Source of the DNA: Prochlorococcus sp. AG-409-G20 | GTDB lineage: Bacteria > Cyanobacteriota > Cyanobacteriia > PCC-6307 > Cyanobiaceae | Direction of reading: 5' to 3' | Assembly: GCA_003215775.1 (NCBI GenBank) | Contig: QCJW01000005.1 | Span: 37,696 to 101,695, forward strand | Length of the DNA stretch: 64,000 nt | Shown here: piece by piece, positions 31,040 through 41,760 of the stretch | How the letters are laid out: each line of letters opens with the position of its first letter | How positions within the stretch are numbered: the stretch's first letter is position 1 | Notes under the pieces: model-generated | The model's input: only the letters and a program-made list of their open reading frames with translations | Database searches by the model: none | What the model was told of the DNA's origin: nothing | Made by a program: the position numbers and the translations under genes

Positions 31040-32539
31040 ATGAGGCGCTTTTTTTTAGGAATGCCGAACGAACAAGTAAGACCTTATATAAATGCTTCTT
31101 TGGGTGGAATCCTTGCTGGATTGGCTTTATCTCAATTGGGAAGTGTCTTTATGCCTTTTGGAATTGCTTTCCTTTGGGCAACTGGGCGCTCTCCCATAGT
31201 TGCTGGGGTGTGGGGAGCAATAGCAGTTTTGATTAGTCATAGTTGGTTGCTTGCTCTACACCCGCTTACTTGGATAGGTGTCCCATATTTTTTGAGTTTT
31301 CCAGTTGCATTAGCTATCTGGATTTTTTGTGGTGGATTTGCGGCAGTATTGGTTTGCTTTTGGTCGGCCTTAGGTAAATATATATTCGATTCAATTGTAT
31401 TTGATAAAGGCCTTAGAGCTGAGTTTTGGCATGCATTGTTAATGTCTTCTTTATGGGGCTTTAGTGAAGTAATTCTTTCAAAGCTTCCTTTGTTTTGGAT
31501 TGGATTAGGATCTAGTCTTTTCCCTGGGAATCTGTATCTCGCTGGAAATGCTAGTTGGATAGGGGAAGGAGGACTTGCAACAATTTTGCTATTAAGTGGC
31601 TGGTGGATATGGAAAACAACTTTCGCTTTTTTAAAAAATGATTGTTGGCAAGAAATATTTCTTTTCGGACTAGTTTTTTTGTTTTTATTTCATTTACTTG
31701 GTTGGAGTCTTTTGTCTTCCAGTGAACCATATGACTATAAAAAGATTGCAGGTTTGCAAACTTCTATTGCTACGAGGGAAAAATTTTCTAGAGAAGAACA
31801 ATTTTTCCTAAATAGAACTATTAATAATTCATTGGTGGAGGCAAATAAGTTAGGTGCTGATCTTTTAATTGCACCTGAAGGCACTTTGTCAGTAAATACT
31901 ATTCTAGATGAACCAGCACAAATCGCTTTCTTGTCAGGAGGCTTTCGCTGGATAAATGGCAGACAAAGAAGTTCTTTGCTTTTATTCCCAAAGGGAGAGA
32001 GTGAGTACACTTATGCTATTGATAAGCATAGACTAGTTCCTTTAGGTGAATGGGTTCCGGAATTTTTAAACATTAGTTTTGGTAGTTTGTCTGCTATTGG
32101 TGGAATTCAGCCAGGTAGTGATTCTAGATTATTCAATTATACTCAACCTCCCCTGGCAGTGGCAATTTGTTATGAATTAAGTGATGGCTTCCACTTGGCA
32201 AAGGCGGTTGAAGGTGGAGCGGAATGGCTTCTTACTATTGCTAATTTAGACCCATATCCTTTGTCTTTGCAGAGACAATTTTTGGCGCTTTCTAGATTGA
32301 GAAGTATAGAGACTTCTAGGGAGTTAATCAGTGTTGCAAATACAGGTCCTACAATTATTAGTTCACCTTCAGGAAAGATTACCGAATTGGTTTCGCCTTA
32401 TCAAAAGGGTTTAGGTGTCTCTAATGTTCACTTCTATAAAGAAATAAATTTTTATGTGAGATGGAAGGAAACTCCTTTAATTATATTTATTCTAATTAGT
32501 TTAGGTGGTATATTCTTCGATCGATTCAAGTTTAACTAA
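31040..32539 (+). CDS. lnt: Apolipoprotein N-acyltransferase
   Basis: Multi-TM N-terminus plus nitrilase-like domain (LLIAPEGTL; DKHRLVPLGEWVP; AICYEL). Confidence 0.88.
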   Translation: MRRFFLGMPNEQVRPYINASLGGILAGLALSQLGSVFMPFGIAFLWATGRSPIVAGVWGAIAVLISHSWLLALHPLTWIGVPYFLSFPVALAIWIFCGGFAAVLVCFWSALGKYIFDSIVFDKGLRAEFWHALLMSSLWGFSEVILSKLPLFWIGLGSSLFPGNLYLAGNASWIGEGGLATILLLSGWWIWKTTFAFLKNDCWQEIFLFGLVFLFLFHLLGWSLLSSSEPYDYKKIAGLQTSIATREKFSREEQFFLNRTINNSLVEANKLGADLLIAPEGTLSVNTILDEPAQIAFLSGGFRWINGRQRSSLLLFPKGESEYTYAIDKHRLVPLGEWVPEFLNISFGSLSAIGGIQPGSDSRLFNYTQPPLAVAICYELSDGFHLAKAVEGGAEWLLTIANLDPYPLSLQRQFLALSRLRSIETSRELISVANTGPTIISSPSGKITELVSPYQKGLGVSNVHFYKEINFYVRWKETPLIIFILISLGGIFFDRFKFN

Positions 32540-33718
32540 TTAGATTTCTTGTATTAATCCTCCTCCTAGTAAAACTTCCCCACTATAAAGTACTGCTGCT
32601 TGGCCCGGAGTAATTGAGAACTGTTCTTCATTAAATATTATTAGGCAAGGATTATTTATGTTTGTATTGGACTCTTCCTTTATGGGTCTCAGTTTTGCTT
32701 TTACTGGAAGGCATCTATATCTTATTTGAACTTCAACATCAATTTCTTCTTCCGGTGGGGAAATTGAAACCCAATTTAATTCATCAATTTTGCACTTAGA
32801 TCTACCTGAATTTTCTCTAGTTGAAACTATAACTTCGTTTGAAATCGGGTTCAGTCTGATTACATGTAATGGCTTTTCCCAGGAAATTCCTAGCCCTTTT
32901 CTTTGGCCAATTGTGAAATGTTCAATACCATCATGATGCCCCAGAATTGTTCCATCCTCAAGAATGATATTTCCTTTCCTTGGAGGGATATATTTATCTA
33001 AAAATGCTTTCATTGAGCCATGATGTTCTACTAAGCATAAGTCTTGGCTTTCTGGTTTATTTGCTGTTCTAAGATTGAACCTTGAGGCCTCTATTCTTGT
33101 CTCTTCTTTTGTTAGTTCCCCAAGAGGGAATATGGTTCTCTCTAAAATATCTTGAGGAAGATCATATAAAAAATAACTTTGATCTTTCTTTATATCTATT
33201 CCTCTTAAGAGTTTTATTCTTCCTCTAGAATCTCCAGGAAGATTGATTTCTATATTTTTGCAATCTGAATTTCTAATCCGTGCATAATGACCAGTAGCTA
33301 TTTTTTCAATATTTCTTTCATTTACGGCCCAGTTAATCATATTGGAGAATTTTACTGATTTGTTGCATTTAGAACAAGGAAGAGGGGTTATACCTCTCTT
33401 GTATCCATTGACGAGTTCTTGAACTATTTCTTTTTCGAAGATTCCCCGGCTATCAACAATATGATGAAGGATTCCTAGTTGTTTGCATATTCCTGCTGCA
33501 TCTACCAGGCCTTCTGAGCAGCATGCTCCTTTGCCGCTCATGAGCCAAAGAGTTAGTCCTTCAACTTCCCATCCAGCCTCTACGAGTATTGCTGCCGCGA
33601 GAGAGCTATCAACCCCTCCAGAAAGTCCAACAGCAACCTTCTTGTTTGCATTGGTTGATTTCGTGAAATATTCAAGGGCCTCTGCCCCAGCCTTTGTTGC
33701 TGGTTCAGTTCCTTTCAT
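32540..33718 (-). CDS. mnmA: tRNA-specific 2-thiouridylase
   Basis: [47 protein letters not shown]. Confidence 0.97.
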   Translation of the reverse strand: MKGTEPATKAGAEALEYFTKSTNANKKVAVGLSGGVDSSLAAAILVEAGWEVEGLTLWLMSGKGACCSEGLVDAAGICKQLGILHHIVDSRGIFEKEIVQELVNGYKRGITPLPCSKCNKSVKFSNMINWAVNERNIEKIATGHYARIRNSDCKNIEINLPGDSRGRIKLLRGIDIKKDQSYFLYDLPQDILERTIFPLGELTKEETRIEASRFNLRTANKPESQDLCLVEHHGSMKAFLDKYIPPRKGNIILEDGTILGHHDGIEHFTIGQRKGLGISWEKPLHVIRLNPISNEVIVSTRENSGRSKCKIDELNWVSISPPEEEIDVEVQIRYRCLPVKAKLRPIKEESNTNINNPCLIIFNEEQFSITPGQAAVLYSGEVLLGGGLIQEI

Positions 33719-33802
33719 TGCCTAAACGGCTTTTGGTGGATTTTCAGTCTAATAGGCATTGTTGGTGAGATTTGTTCATAGTGAGTTAAATGATCATTTC
33801 AC

Positions 33803-35341
33803 GTGAACTGGCCAAATTCTGATGCAGCTCATTTAATGGTTACTGCTGATCAAATGGCAGTAGTTGAGAATAAGATTTTTTCTAAAGGACTTTCTACCTC
33901 AGCTTTGATGGAGAAAGTAGGCCAAGTTATGACATCTTGGTTTGATGATCATCAAGATTTATTGGCTAATGGGGTAATAGTTTTAGTTGGACCAGGTCAT
34001 AATGGCGGAGATGGTCTGGTTGTAGCAAGGGAATTATTCCAAAGAGGCATTCACGTAGAGATTTGGTGCCCATTTTCATTAACAAAAAAGTTAACTATTG
34101 GTCAATATTCTTATGCGAAGTGGCTTGGAATTCATGAGCTTTTGAATCCACCACCACCAGACGGTAAAAGCTTATGGGTCGAGGCCTTGTTTGGATTGGG
34201 ACAATCACGTCCTTTACCTAATTCAATTGCAGAACTATTAAAAGCAAGAGAGAAAGCTCAGCCTAAAAGATTGGTAAGTTTGGACGTCCCTGCAGGATTA
34301 TGTTCTGATTCAGGTCAACCAATTGAAGGTATAGCTGCAGTTGCTAATTACACATTGACAGTTGGTCTGCTAAAGCAAGGCTTGATTCAAGATGAAGCAT
34401 TGCCATATGTGGGCCATCTTGAAAGAATTGATATAGGATTTTCAAACGTAGTTTTGGATGTCTTAGAAAATAAGCTTCCATTAAGAGTTACTAGTCCTGA
34501 TATCTCTTTATTGAAGCTTCCTCTTCCTCAAAGAGGAGCAATGAAATATCAAAGGGGTCGCTTGTTAATTATTGCTGGGAGTGAGGCTTACCCAGGAGCC
34601 GCCTTTTTGTCTATAAAGGGAGCTTTGGCAAGTGGAGTTGGAAGTATTAAAGCTATATTGCCGAAATTGGTCTCTCGGAATTTATGGAATTTGGCACCAG
34701 AAATTGTTCTTGCTGGTGTTCTTGACTCCTCAAAGGCTTTTTTAACCGAAATTGAATCCAATCGAATTGACTCACTCTTAGTGGGACCTGGCTTGGGAGG
34801 AGATAAAGAAATGTGGGGTGCTTTGGAAAAAAAACTTCATGGATTTATTGGTCTACTGGTTTTAGATGCTGATGCGCTAAATCTATTAGCAAGTTATCCA
34901 GAAGTATCGAAATGGCTTTTGACACGAAAAGGTCCTACATGGATTACTCCTAATAAGGCTGAATTTTCTCGTTTATTTCCTCATCTTCAAAAGTTAGTGC
35001 CTATCAAGGCAGCCTTAGAGGCAGCTACATCTACTGGGACATTTGTTCTCTTGAAAGGAGCTCATAGTGTGATTGCAGACCCAGATGGATCTATATGGCA
35101 AATAGGTGAAAGTTGTCCTTTGGCTGCACGTGCTGGCTTGGGAGATGTTTTGGCCGGATTTGCTGCTGGATTAGGTGCAATTAAGACTGATCACAAATAT
35201 TTCCAGGGAGGCGAATTGTTGGCTGCTGCGGGGCTCTTGCATGCCCATGCAGGTCTATTAAATCGCAAAAGTAGTTCTGCAAGCTCTATTGCCGAATGCT
35301 TGGCTGAATTGACAAGAGAAATTCAGAGCGCTCAGTGTTGA
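33803..35341 (+). CDS. nnr: Bifunctional NAD(P)H-hydrate epimerase / ADP-dependent dehydratase
   Basis: VLVGPGHNGGDGLVVARELF; SLDVPAGLCSDSG; LVGPGLGG; LLKGAHSVIADPDG; ARAGLGDVLAGFAAGLGA. Confidence 0.95.
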   Translation: MNWPNSDAAHLMVTADQMAVVENKIFSKGLSTSALMEKVGQVMTSWFDDHQDLLANGVIVLVGPGHNGGDGLVVARELFQRGIHVEIWCPFSLTKKLTIGQYSYAKWLGIHELLNPPPPDGKSLWVEALFGLGQSRPLPNSIAELLKAREKAQPKRLVSLDVPAGLCSDSGQPIEGIAAVANYTLTVGLLKQGLIQDEALPYVGHLERIDIGFSNVVLDVLENKLPLRVTSPDISLLKLPLPQRGAMKYQRGRLLIIAGSEAYPGAAFLSIKGALASGVGSIKAILPKLVSRNLWNLAPEIVLAGVLDSSKAFLTEIESNRIDSLLVGPGLGGDKEMWGALEKKLHGFIGLLVLDADALNLLASYPEVSKWLLTRKGPTWITPNKAEFSRLFPHLQKLVPIKAALEAATSTGTFVLLKGAHSVIADPDGSIWQIGESCPLAARAGLGDVLAGFAAGLGAIKTDHKYFQGGELLAAAGLLHAHAGLLNRKSSSASSIAECLAELTREIQSAQC

Positions 35342-35489
35342 AAATTTGACATAAATAAGTGCCGATTGGCACCTTTTGCGATGAAATGTGTAGTTTTTGT
35401 CTCGAGAATCTGAAGGGATGTTGAAACAATAGGCAATTTCTGAATATCTGTAGGAAAGTTCTCTCCAATTAGATTGGGAAGCAGAAGAC

Positions 35490-36431
35490 ATGATTTCAGC
35501 TCTTGCAAAATCAGGGGAGTCTCAAAAACGTCGTAGTAGTGATCCAATTAGTTGGTACTTATCCACTATTGGCAGAATTCCCTTATTGACTCCTGCTGAA
35601 GAAATTGAGTTAGGCAACCAAGTTCAGATGATGATGAGTCTTACTGAGGATTTGGAAGGCAACGTTTCGAAAAAGCCTTTAACAACTCAACAAAAACGAC
35701 ATATCAGAATAGGCAGAAGGGCCAAAGAACGAATGATGAAAGCAAATCTTCGCCTTGTGGTTAGTGTTGCGAAAAAGTATCAAGGGAAAGGTTTAGAGCT
35801 TTTAGATTTAATTCAAGAAGGATCTCTTGGCCTGGAAAGGGCAGTTGAGAAATTTGATCCTACTCGTGGTTATAAATTTTCAACATATGCATTCTGGTGG
35901 ATAAGGCAAAGCATGACTCGTGCAATTGCATGTCAGTCAAGAACTATTCGTTTGCCAGTTCATTTAAGTGAAAGGCTTACTACTATCAGAAAGGTAAGTC
36001 TTGATCTTGCGCATAAATTAGGGGCAATGCCTAGTAGGTCTGAAATAGCTGAAGCTATGGATATTGATCTTGAAGAGCTTGACTCTCTTTTAAGGCAAGC
36101 ACTTACAACAAGTAGTTTGGATGCTCCTGTTAATGGAGAAGAAGGAAGAAGCTTTTTAGGAGATTTAATTGCTGATGCATCGATGGAAGAACCTTTAGAC
36201 AAGGTTGAGCAACGAATTCATCATGAGCAACTTGGTAGATGGTTAAGTCATTTAAGCGAGCAGGAACAGCATGTCTTGAGGTTGCGTTTTGGTTTGGAGG
36301 GTAATGAAAGACATACGCTTGCTGAAATAGGCAGACTTCTGGAGGTCTCTAGAGAGAGAGTTCGTCAGGTTGAGTTGAAAGCCCTTAGAAAATTGCGAAA
36401 CCTTACGAGAAAGCTTCCAGGAGGCATATAA
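35490..36431 (+). CDS. RNA polymerase sigma factor, sigma-70 family (group 2 type)
   Basis: DLIQEGSLGLERAVEKFDPTRGYKFSTYAFWWIRQSMTRAI; LRLRFGLEG; SRERVRQVELKALRKLR. Confidence 0.95.
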   Translation: MISALAKSGESQKRRSSDPISWYLSTIGRIPLLTPAEEIELGNQVQMMMSLTEDLEGNVSKKPLTTQQKRHIRIGRRAKERMMKANLRLVVSVAKKYQGKGLELLDLIQEGSLGLERAVEKFDPTRGYKFSTYAFWWIRQSMTRAIACQSRTIRLPVHLSERLTTIRKVSLDLAHKLGAMPSRSEIAEAMDIDLEELDSLLRQALTTSSLDAPVNGEEGRSFLGDLIADASMEEPLDKVEQRIHHEQLGRWLSHLSEQEQHVLRLRFGLEGNERHTLAEIGRLLEVSRERVRQVELKALRKLRNLTRKLPGGI

Positions 36432-36482
36432 CAATTTTCTAACTTGTTGGAATTTTAAAATCAGTAATTTATTGATAGATAT

Positions 36483-37571
36483 TTAATCAGCCCATATGTA
36501 TTTAGTTAAGTCACTAGGACTTGGCTCTTCAGCAGCCAAGGCAAATTCAACTGCGTCTAATACTTCCGAATCTATTTCTTTCTCAATTGATCTGAGTTCA
36601 TCAGAAGATACTAGTCCTTTCTCGTTTAGATGTCTTTCTAAGCTGAGCAAGGGGTCTCTATTGGCCCAGAATTCTTTTTCTTTTTCGGACCTTAATTCAT
36701 CTGGATCTGCTAAAGAGTGGCCTCTAAATCTATATGTAAGGCATTCAAGCAATGTTGGTCCTTCTCCAGCTCTTGCCCTTTTTAGAGCACGTTCTGTAGC
36801 TGCTCTAACTGCTAATACATCCATCCCATCTACTTCTTCTCCTTTCATTCCGAAAGCCTTTGCTTTTCTCCATATTTCTGGATCGCTGGTCGCTCTGTCA
36901 TGGGCCATCCCAATAGCCCACTTGTTGTTCTCTACAACAAAAATAATAGGCAGTTTCCAGAGTTGAGCCATGTTTAAACATTCAAAAAATTGACCATTGT
37001 TGCAAGTACCATCTCCGAAAAATGCTGCTGTTACTGCATCGCTGTTTATATCCCCTAGGGCATCTTTTTTGTACCTGCTTGTAAATGCTGCGCCAAGTGC
37101 AACAGGAATCCCTTCTCCAATGAATGCGTAACCACCAAGAAGATGATGTTCTTTGGAAAATAGATGCATTGAGCCGCCTCTTCCTTTGCTGCAACCTGTT
37201 TCTTTCCCAAACAGTTCGCTCATGACTTCTCTAGCGGGAACTCCTGCGCTGAGAGCATGTACATGGTCTCTATATGTGCTACAGAACCAATCATGCTTCA
37301 ATTTCATTGCACCTATAACTCCACTGCTAACAGCCTCTTGGCCGTTATATAAATGAACAAAGCCAAACATTTTTCCTCTGTAATACATCTCAGCACATTT
37401 GTCTTCAAATCTTCTACCTAAGGTCATGTCGCGAAATAAAGCCAGACCTTCTTCCCTGCTAATCGTTCCCGAATAAGACGACTCGAGATTAGTTAGTCGC
37501 TCTGCATGTTCGGAGGCTTGACCTGTCTTGGAAGTTGTCTGGTCAGAAGCTGGAGTTGAGGCTTTTGTCAT
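36483..37571 (-). CDS. pdhA: Pyruvate dehydrogenase E1 component alpha subunit; probable start [11 protein letters not shown]
   Basis: [40 protein letters not shown]-like [28 protein letters not shown]. Confidence 0.96.
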   Translation of the reverse strand: MTKASTPASDQTTSKTGQASEHAERLTNLESSYSGTISREEGLALFRDMTLGRRFEDKCAEMYYRGKMFGFVHLYNGQEAVSSGVIGAMKLKHDWFCSTYRDHVHALSAGVPAREVMSELFGKETGCSKGRGGSMHLFSKEHHLLGGYAFIGEGIPVALGAAFTSRYKKDALGDINSDAVTAAFFGDGTCNNGQFFECLNMAQLWKLPIIFVVENNKWAIGMAHDRATSDPEIWRKAKAFGMKGEEVDGMDVLAVRAATERALKRARAGEGPTLLECLTYRFRGHSLADPDELRSEKEKEFWANRDPLLSLERHLNEKGLVSSDELRSIEKEIDSEVLDAVEFALAAEEPSPSDLTKYIWAD

Positions 37572-37675
37572 TGGATATGTCAGTTGCTTGGTATAAGACT
37601 GTAAGGGCCTGTGGATTAACAATAGGCAAAACCCCTTCCTATGCCTAGAGTTTTAACTCAATGGCTAAGTAAAGA

Positions 37676-39769
37676 TTGGAATTACCTATCGATCATTTTC
37701 GCTTGTTAGGGCTCAGTCCATCGGCGGAAGCTGAGTCTGTACTTAGGTCTTTACAACTTCGATTAGACCGATATCCGGTTCAAGGCTTTACTAATGAGGT
37801 CCTTATTCAAAGGGCAGAACTTTTGCGTTTGTCAGCAGATGTGCTGACAAATCAATCTCTGCGTGATGAGTATGAAGCTGCGTTGTTAAGCGGAGCTTCT
37901 GGTCTTGAATTGTCCTCGAATAGAGAAGTAGCAGGATTAATTCTTCTCTGGGAGGCGGACGCCCCTCAGGAGGCATTCAAACTTGCTTGTAAAGCATTGC
38001 AGCCGCCTCAGACTCCTGCACTTGGTAGTGGGCGAGAAGCTGATTTGACTTTGGTTGCTGCTCTATCTTGTCGTGCAGCCTCTATTCAAGAACAAGAGCA
38101 AAGGCGATATCAAGTCGCGTCTCAGTATTTACTGGAAGGGATTCAATTGTTACAGCGCATGGGCAAATTGCCTGAGCAAAGAGCCAACTTGGAAATAGAT
38201 CTACAGACTTTACTTCCCTATCGAATCCTTGATTTGTTAAGTAGGGATATTGGAGATCAAAGTTTTCATCAAGAGGGTATTCGTTTATTAGATAGTCTTG
38301 TTTTGAAAAGGGGTGGTCTTGAAGGAAGAAGAATTTCCAAGGACCAATCTGTTGAATTGGATCAATCAGAATTTCAACTCTTTTTCCAGCAGATTCGAAA
38401 TTACCTTACAGTTCAAGAACAAATTGATCTCTTTACGCGTTGGCAGAAAAGTGGTTCTGAGGAGTCTGGTTTTCTTGCCGTTTTAGCTCTTACAGCCTCA
38501 GGTTTCTCTCGACGTAAACCTGAAAATATTCAAGAGGCGCGTAAGCGTCTGAGGGGCTTGAATTTGCAAGGGATTGACCAAATGCCTTTGCTTGGGTGTA
38601 TGGATCTTTTGCTTGCTGATATAGATCGCGCTAATAATCGATTTGAAAGTAGTTCTGATGAAGGACTTAGGAATTGGTTAAAGGAATACCCAGGAGATCG
38701 TTTAGGAGCCCATTGTGATTACTGTCGGAATTGGCTTCGCCAAGATGTATTGATAGGCTACAGAGATATTGACGATGGCATTGTTGATTTAGAGGCCTGG
38801 TTCGCTGATAGGGATGTTCAATCATATGTAGAGCGTATGGATTGGAAGGGAGCAAAAGGATTAGCTAAAGCAAGTTTTTCTTTCTTATCCTCTTTAACTT
38901 CTGATCAGGAAAATGCTTTAACTGAAAAAGATAATACTGATACTTCTTTACTTCAAGGAGAAACTTCTCCCGAATCAGAACTCTCTTCTCGCCATGATCA
39001 AGGATTGTCAAGTGTCTTATCTGATGAAGAAGACTCTTCTGAAAGAGTTGACTCTACTAAATCCATTATTTCAACAATTGGATTAAAAGTTTCTTCATAT
39101 AAATCTTTATTAGAAAGCTTACCAATTGTCAAGCTACCTTCTCTCAATAATTCTTCTATAGTCGTTACTTCTCTTGTTTTGGGGATCATGCTTGCTTTTG
39201 TAGGTTATAGACAAAGGTCTTCAATTGAAATAATTAATAGCCAGCAAAGCATTGATGATCTTCAGTTGACTGAGGGACCTGATGTAGAGCGTTCTCTTAG
39301 GTTGGCTATTGAACAAGAAGAGTTTTTTCAAGATTCAGAAAAAGATGAATTAAATACTAATAGATTGGAATTTAAACCTTTGACAGATGAAGAGCCAAAT
39401 GAGATGCAAGTCCTTTCTCTTGTTAATACATGGTTGGAAAGTAAATCAGCGATTCTTTCCGGTGAAGATAATGATCTATTGGCTAAGGTTGCTAGACAGG
39501 CATTGGTGAGCAGAGTTGCTAAAGAAAGATCTAAGGATAAATCTCGAGGAGAAATCCAAAGTATTAATGCAATTATTAGTTCAGTTAATTTGATTAATCG
39601 AACTAATAGACGAATAGAAGTTAAAGCAGACCTTAGGTATAGTGACCAAAGGGTTAATTCTTTAGGTGATATTATCTCGCAAACTTCAATTCCTTCTCTT
39701 AAAGTGACTTATATATTAGGAAGAGAGAAGGGAGTTTGGAAGATAGTCGACTATATAAGTGGAAGTTGA
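37676..39769 (+). CDS. ftn2: Ftn2/ARC6-like cell division protein
   Basis: Degenerate J-like N-terminus MELPIDHFRLLGLSPSAEAESVL; single TM near residue 500; C-terminal IMS-like domain (YILGREKGVWKIVDY). Confidence 0.82.
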   Translation: MELPIDHFRLLGLSPSAEAESVLRSLQLRLDRYPVQGFTNEVLIQRAELLRLSADVLTNQSLRDEYEAALLSGASGLELSSNREVAGLILLWEADAPQEAFKLACKALQPPQTPALGSGREADLTLVAALSCRAASIQEQEQRRYQVASQYLLEGIQLLQRMGKLPEQRANLEIDLQTLLPYRILDLLSRDIGDQSFHQEGIRLLDSLVLKRGGLEGRRISKDQSVELDQSEFQLFFQQIRNYLTVQEQIDLFTRWQKSGSEESGFLAVLALTASGFSRRKPENIQEARKRLRGLNLQGIDQMPLLGCMDLLLADIDRANNRFESSSDEGLRNWLKEYPGDRLGAHCDYCRNWLRQDVLIGYRDIDDGIVDLEAWFADRDVQSYVERMDWKGAKGLAKASFSFLSSLTSDQENALTEKDNTDTSLLQGETSPESELSSRHDQGLSSVLSDEEDSSERVDSTKSIISTIGLKVSSYKSLLESLPIVKLPSLNNSSIVVTSLVLGIMLAFVGYRQRSSIEIINSQQSIDDLQLTEGPDVERSLRLAIEQEEFFQDSEKDELNTNRLEFKPLTDEEPNEMQVLSLVNTWLESKSAILSGEDNDLLAKVARQALVSRVAKERSKDKSRGEIQSINAIISSVNLINRTNRRIEVKADLRYSDQRVNSLGDIISQTSIPSLKVTYILGREKGVWKIVDYISGS

Positions 39770-39831
39770 TAAATCTTTTGATTAAATTGAAAAGACATTG
39801 CTATGGATTATATTAAATAAATCTGATTTAT

Positions 39832-41286
39832 TTGTCCATGTTTGATGAGCTTTCAGCCCGCTTTGACGATGCGGTGAAGGGGCTTAGAGGAGAAGATAAA
39901 ATAAGTGAAAATAATGTTGACGAGGCCCTCAAGCTTGTAAGAAGGGCATTGCTAGAGGCTGATGTTAGTTTGGCAGTTGTTAAGGAATTTGTTGCAGAGG
40001 TCCGAGATAAGGCGATAGGTGCAGAGGTGGTCAGAGGTGTTAATCCTGGTCAAAAATTTATTCAAATTGTTCATGAACAGTTAATTGAAGTTATGGGAGG
40101 TGTAAATACTCCTTTGGTCAATCAGAAAGATGGGCCAACAGTGGTTCTTATGGCTGGTCTTCAGGGGGCAGGTAAGACCACGGCAACCGCAAAGCTTGGA
40201 TTGCATCTTAAAGAGCAAGGTTTAAGACCTCTTTTGGTTGCTGCAGATATCTATCGGCCTGCAGCTATTGACCAACTTAGAACTCTTGGTGCTCAGATAG
40301 ATGTTGAAGTCTTTAGTTTGGATACTGATTCCAAGCCAGAAGATATTGCAGCTGCTGGCTTAATAAAGGCACAAGAAGAAGGTATAGATGCAGTGTTAGT
40401 TGATACAGCTGGTCGTCTTCAGATTGATGAAGAAATGATGAAGGAGATGGTTCGTATTCGTTCAGCAGTAAATCCAGATGATGTTTTACTTGTTGTTGAT
40501 TCAATGATTGGCCAAGAGGCTGCAGATCTCACTAGAGCTTTTCATGAAAAGGTTGGCATTACAGGAGCTGTTCTTACAAAACTAGATGGCGACTCCAGAG
40601 GAGGCGCAGCGCTCTCAATCCGTAAAGTTAGTGGTAAGCCAATCAAGTTCATTGGAACAGGCGAAAAAGTTGAAGCTTTGCAGCCTTTTCATCCCGAGAG
40701 AATGGCTAGTCGAATACTTGGGATGGGTGATGTATTAACTCTTGTAGAAAAGGCTCAGAAAGAAGTTGAAATTGCAGATGCCGAACTAATGCAGAAAAAG
40801 TTGCAGGAGGCAACTTTTGACTTTTCTGATTTTGTAAAACAGATGCGCTTAATAAAACGAATGGGATCTCTTGGAGGTCTAATGAAAATGATTCCAGGAA
40901 TGAATAAAATTGATGATGGAATGCTTAAAAGTGGTGAAGAGCAATTGAAGAAAATAGAGGCGATGATTGGATCAATGACAATTCAAGAAAGAACTAAACC
41001 TGAGTTGTTAGCTGCTGAGCCATCTCGTCGAAGAAGAGTTGCTTCTGGCAGTGGTCATACTGCTGCAGAAGTTGACAAGGTCTTGGCTGATTTTCAAAAG
41101 ATGCGGGGTTTGATGAAGCAAATGTCTAGTGGCGGAGGAATGCCGGGAATGCCGGGAATGCCGGGAATGCCAGGAATGGGAGGAATGCCGGGAATGCCGG
41201 GGCAAAACAAAGGTGGTAGAAGGGGAGACTTGCCTTCAAAAAAACATAGACCTATCAAGAAAAAGAAAGGATTTGGAGACCTTTGA
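39832..41286 (+). CDS. ffh: Signal recognition particle protein Ffh
   Basis: LMAGLQGAGKTTATAKLG; VDTAGRLQIDEEMM; LTKLDGDSRGGAALSI; Met-rich C-terminal M domain. Confidence 0.98.
   Translation: MSMFDELSARFDDAVKGLRGEDKISENNVDEALKLVRRALLEADVSLAVVKEFVAEVRDKAIGAEVVRGVNPGQKFIQIVHEQLIEVMGGVNTPLVNQKDGPTVVLMAGLQGAGKTTATAKLGLHLKEQGLRPLLVAADIYRPAAIDQLRTLGAQIDVEVFSLDTDSKPEDIAAAGLIKAQEEGIDAVLVDTAGRLQIDEEMMKEMVRIRSAVNPDDVLLVVDSMIGQEAADLTRAFHEKVGITGAVLTKLDGDSRGGAALSIRKVSGKPIKFIGTGEKVEALQPFHPERMASRILGMGDVLTLVEKAQKEVEIADAELMQKKLQEATFDFSDFVKQMRLIKRMGSLGGLMKMIPGMNKIDDGMLKSGEEQLKKIEAMIGSMTIQERTKPELLAAEPSRRRRVASGSGHTAAEVDKVLADFQKMRGLMKQMSSGGGMPGMPGMPGMPGMGGMPGMPGQNKGGRRGDLPSKKHRPIKKKKGFGDL
41137..41201 (+). repeat. 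In-frame 9-bp tandem repeat (CCGGGAATG) encoding GMP repeats at the Ffh C-terminus
   Basis: atgccgggaatgccgggaatgccgggaatgccaggaatgggaggaatgccgggaatgccgggg. Confidence 0.9.
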
Positions 41287-41372
41287 GCCCTTTACAATGT
41301 AAAGTGGCAATAGGTTTGTGTTTCAAACACTTTCCAAAATCCATCTAATAACCTTTTACTAGTCAACTCAAG

Positions 41373-41753
41373 ATGATTAAGCTCCGCCTCAAGCGGTTTG
41401 GAAAAAAAAGAGAAGCAAGTTTTCGATTGGTAGCTTGTAATAGCACTTCAAGGAGAGATGGTCGTCCTCTTCAGGAACTAGGTTTTTACAATCCTCGTAC
41501 AAAAGAGACAAGGTTAGATACAGAGGCATTAAGGCTCAGGCTTAGTCAAGGAGCCCAGCCAACAGATGCTGTTAGATCCTTACTTGAAAAAGGTGGTCTT
41601 TTAGAGAAGACTGTTAGACCTGCAGAAGCTCTAGGAAAGCTTAAGCAAGCAGAATCACGTAACAAAGAAGCTGCTAAGAAAAAATCTGAAAAGTCAACCC
41701 CAGTAGATACCAAAGAAGAGGCTGAAACTCAAACAGATTCTTCGGAATCCTGA
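41373..41753 (+). CDS. rpsP: 30S ribosomal protein S16
   Basis: [41 protein letters not shown]. Confidence 0.97.
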   Translation: MIKLRLKRFGKKREASFRLVACNSTSRRDGRPLQELGFYNPRTKETRLDTEALRLRLSQGAQPTDAVRSLLEKGGLLEKTVRPAEALGKLKQAESRNKEAAKKKSEKSTPVDTKEEAETQTDSSES

Positions 41754-41760
41754 GGGTTTA

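Noticed and set aside
35258-35547. Three overlapping minus-strand ORFs between nnr and the sigma factor
   Set aside because: Mutually overlapping, low-complexity and antisense to gene ends; likely noncoding promoter region.
36496-36966. 156-aa plus-strand ORF opposite pdhA
   Set aside because: Antisense shadow, Ser-rich, no domain signal.
41008-41205. Antisense RHSRHSRHS repeat ORF
   Set aside because: Reverse-strand reading of the Ffh GMP repeat; artefact of the tandem repeat.
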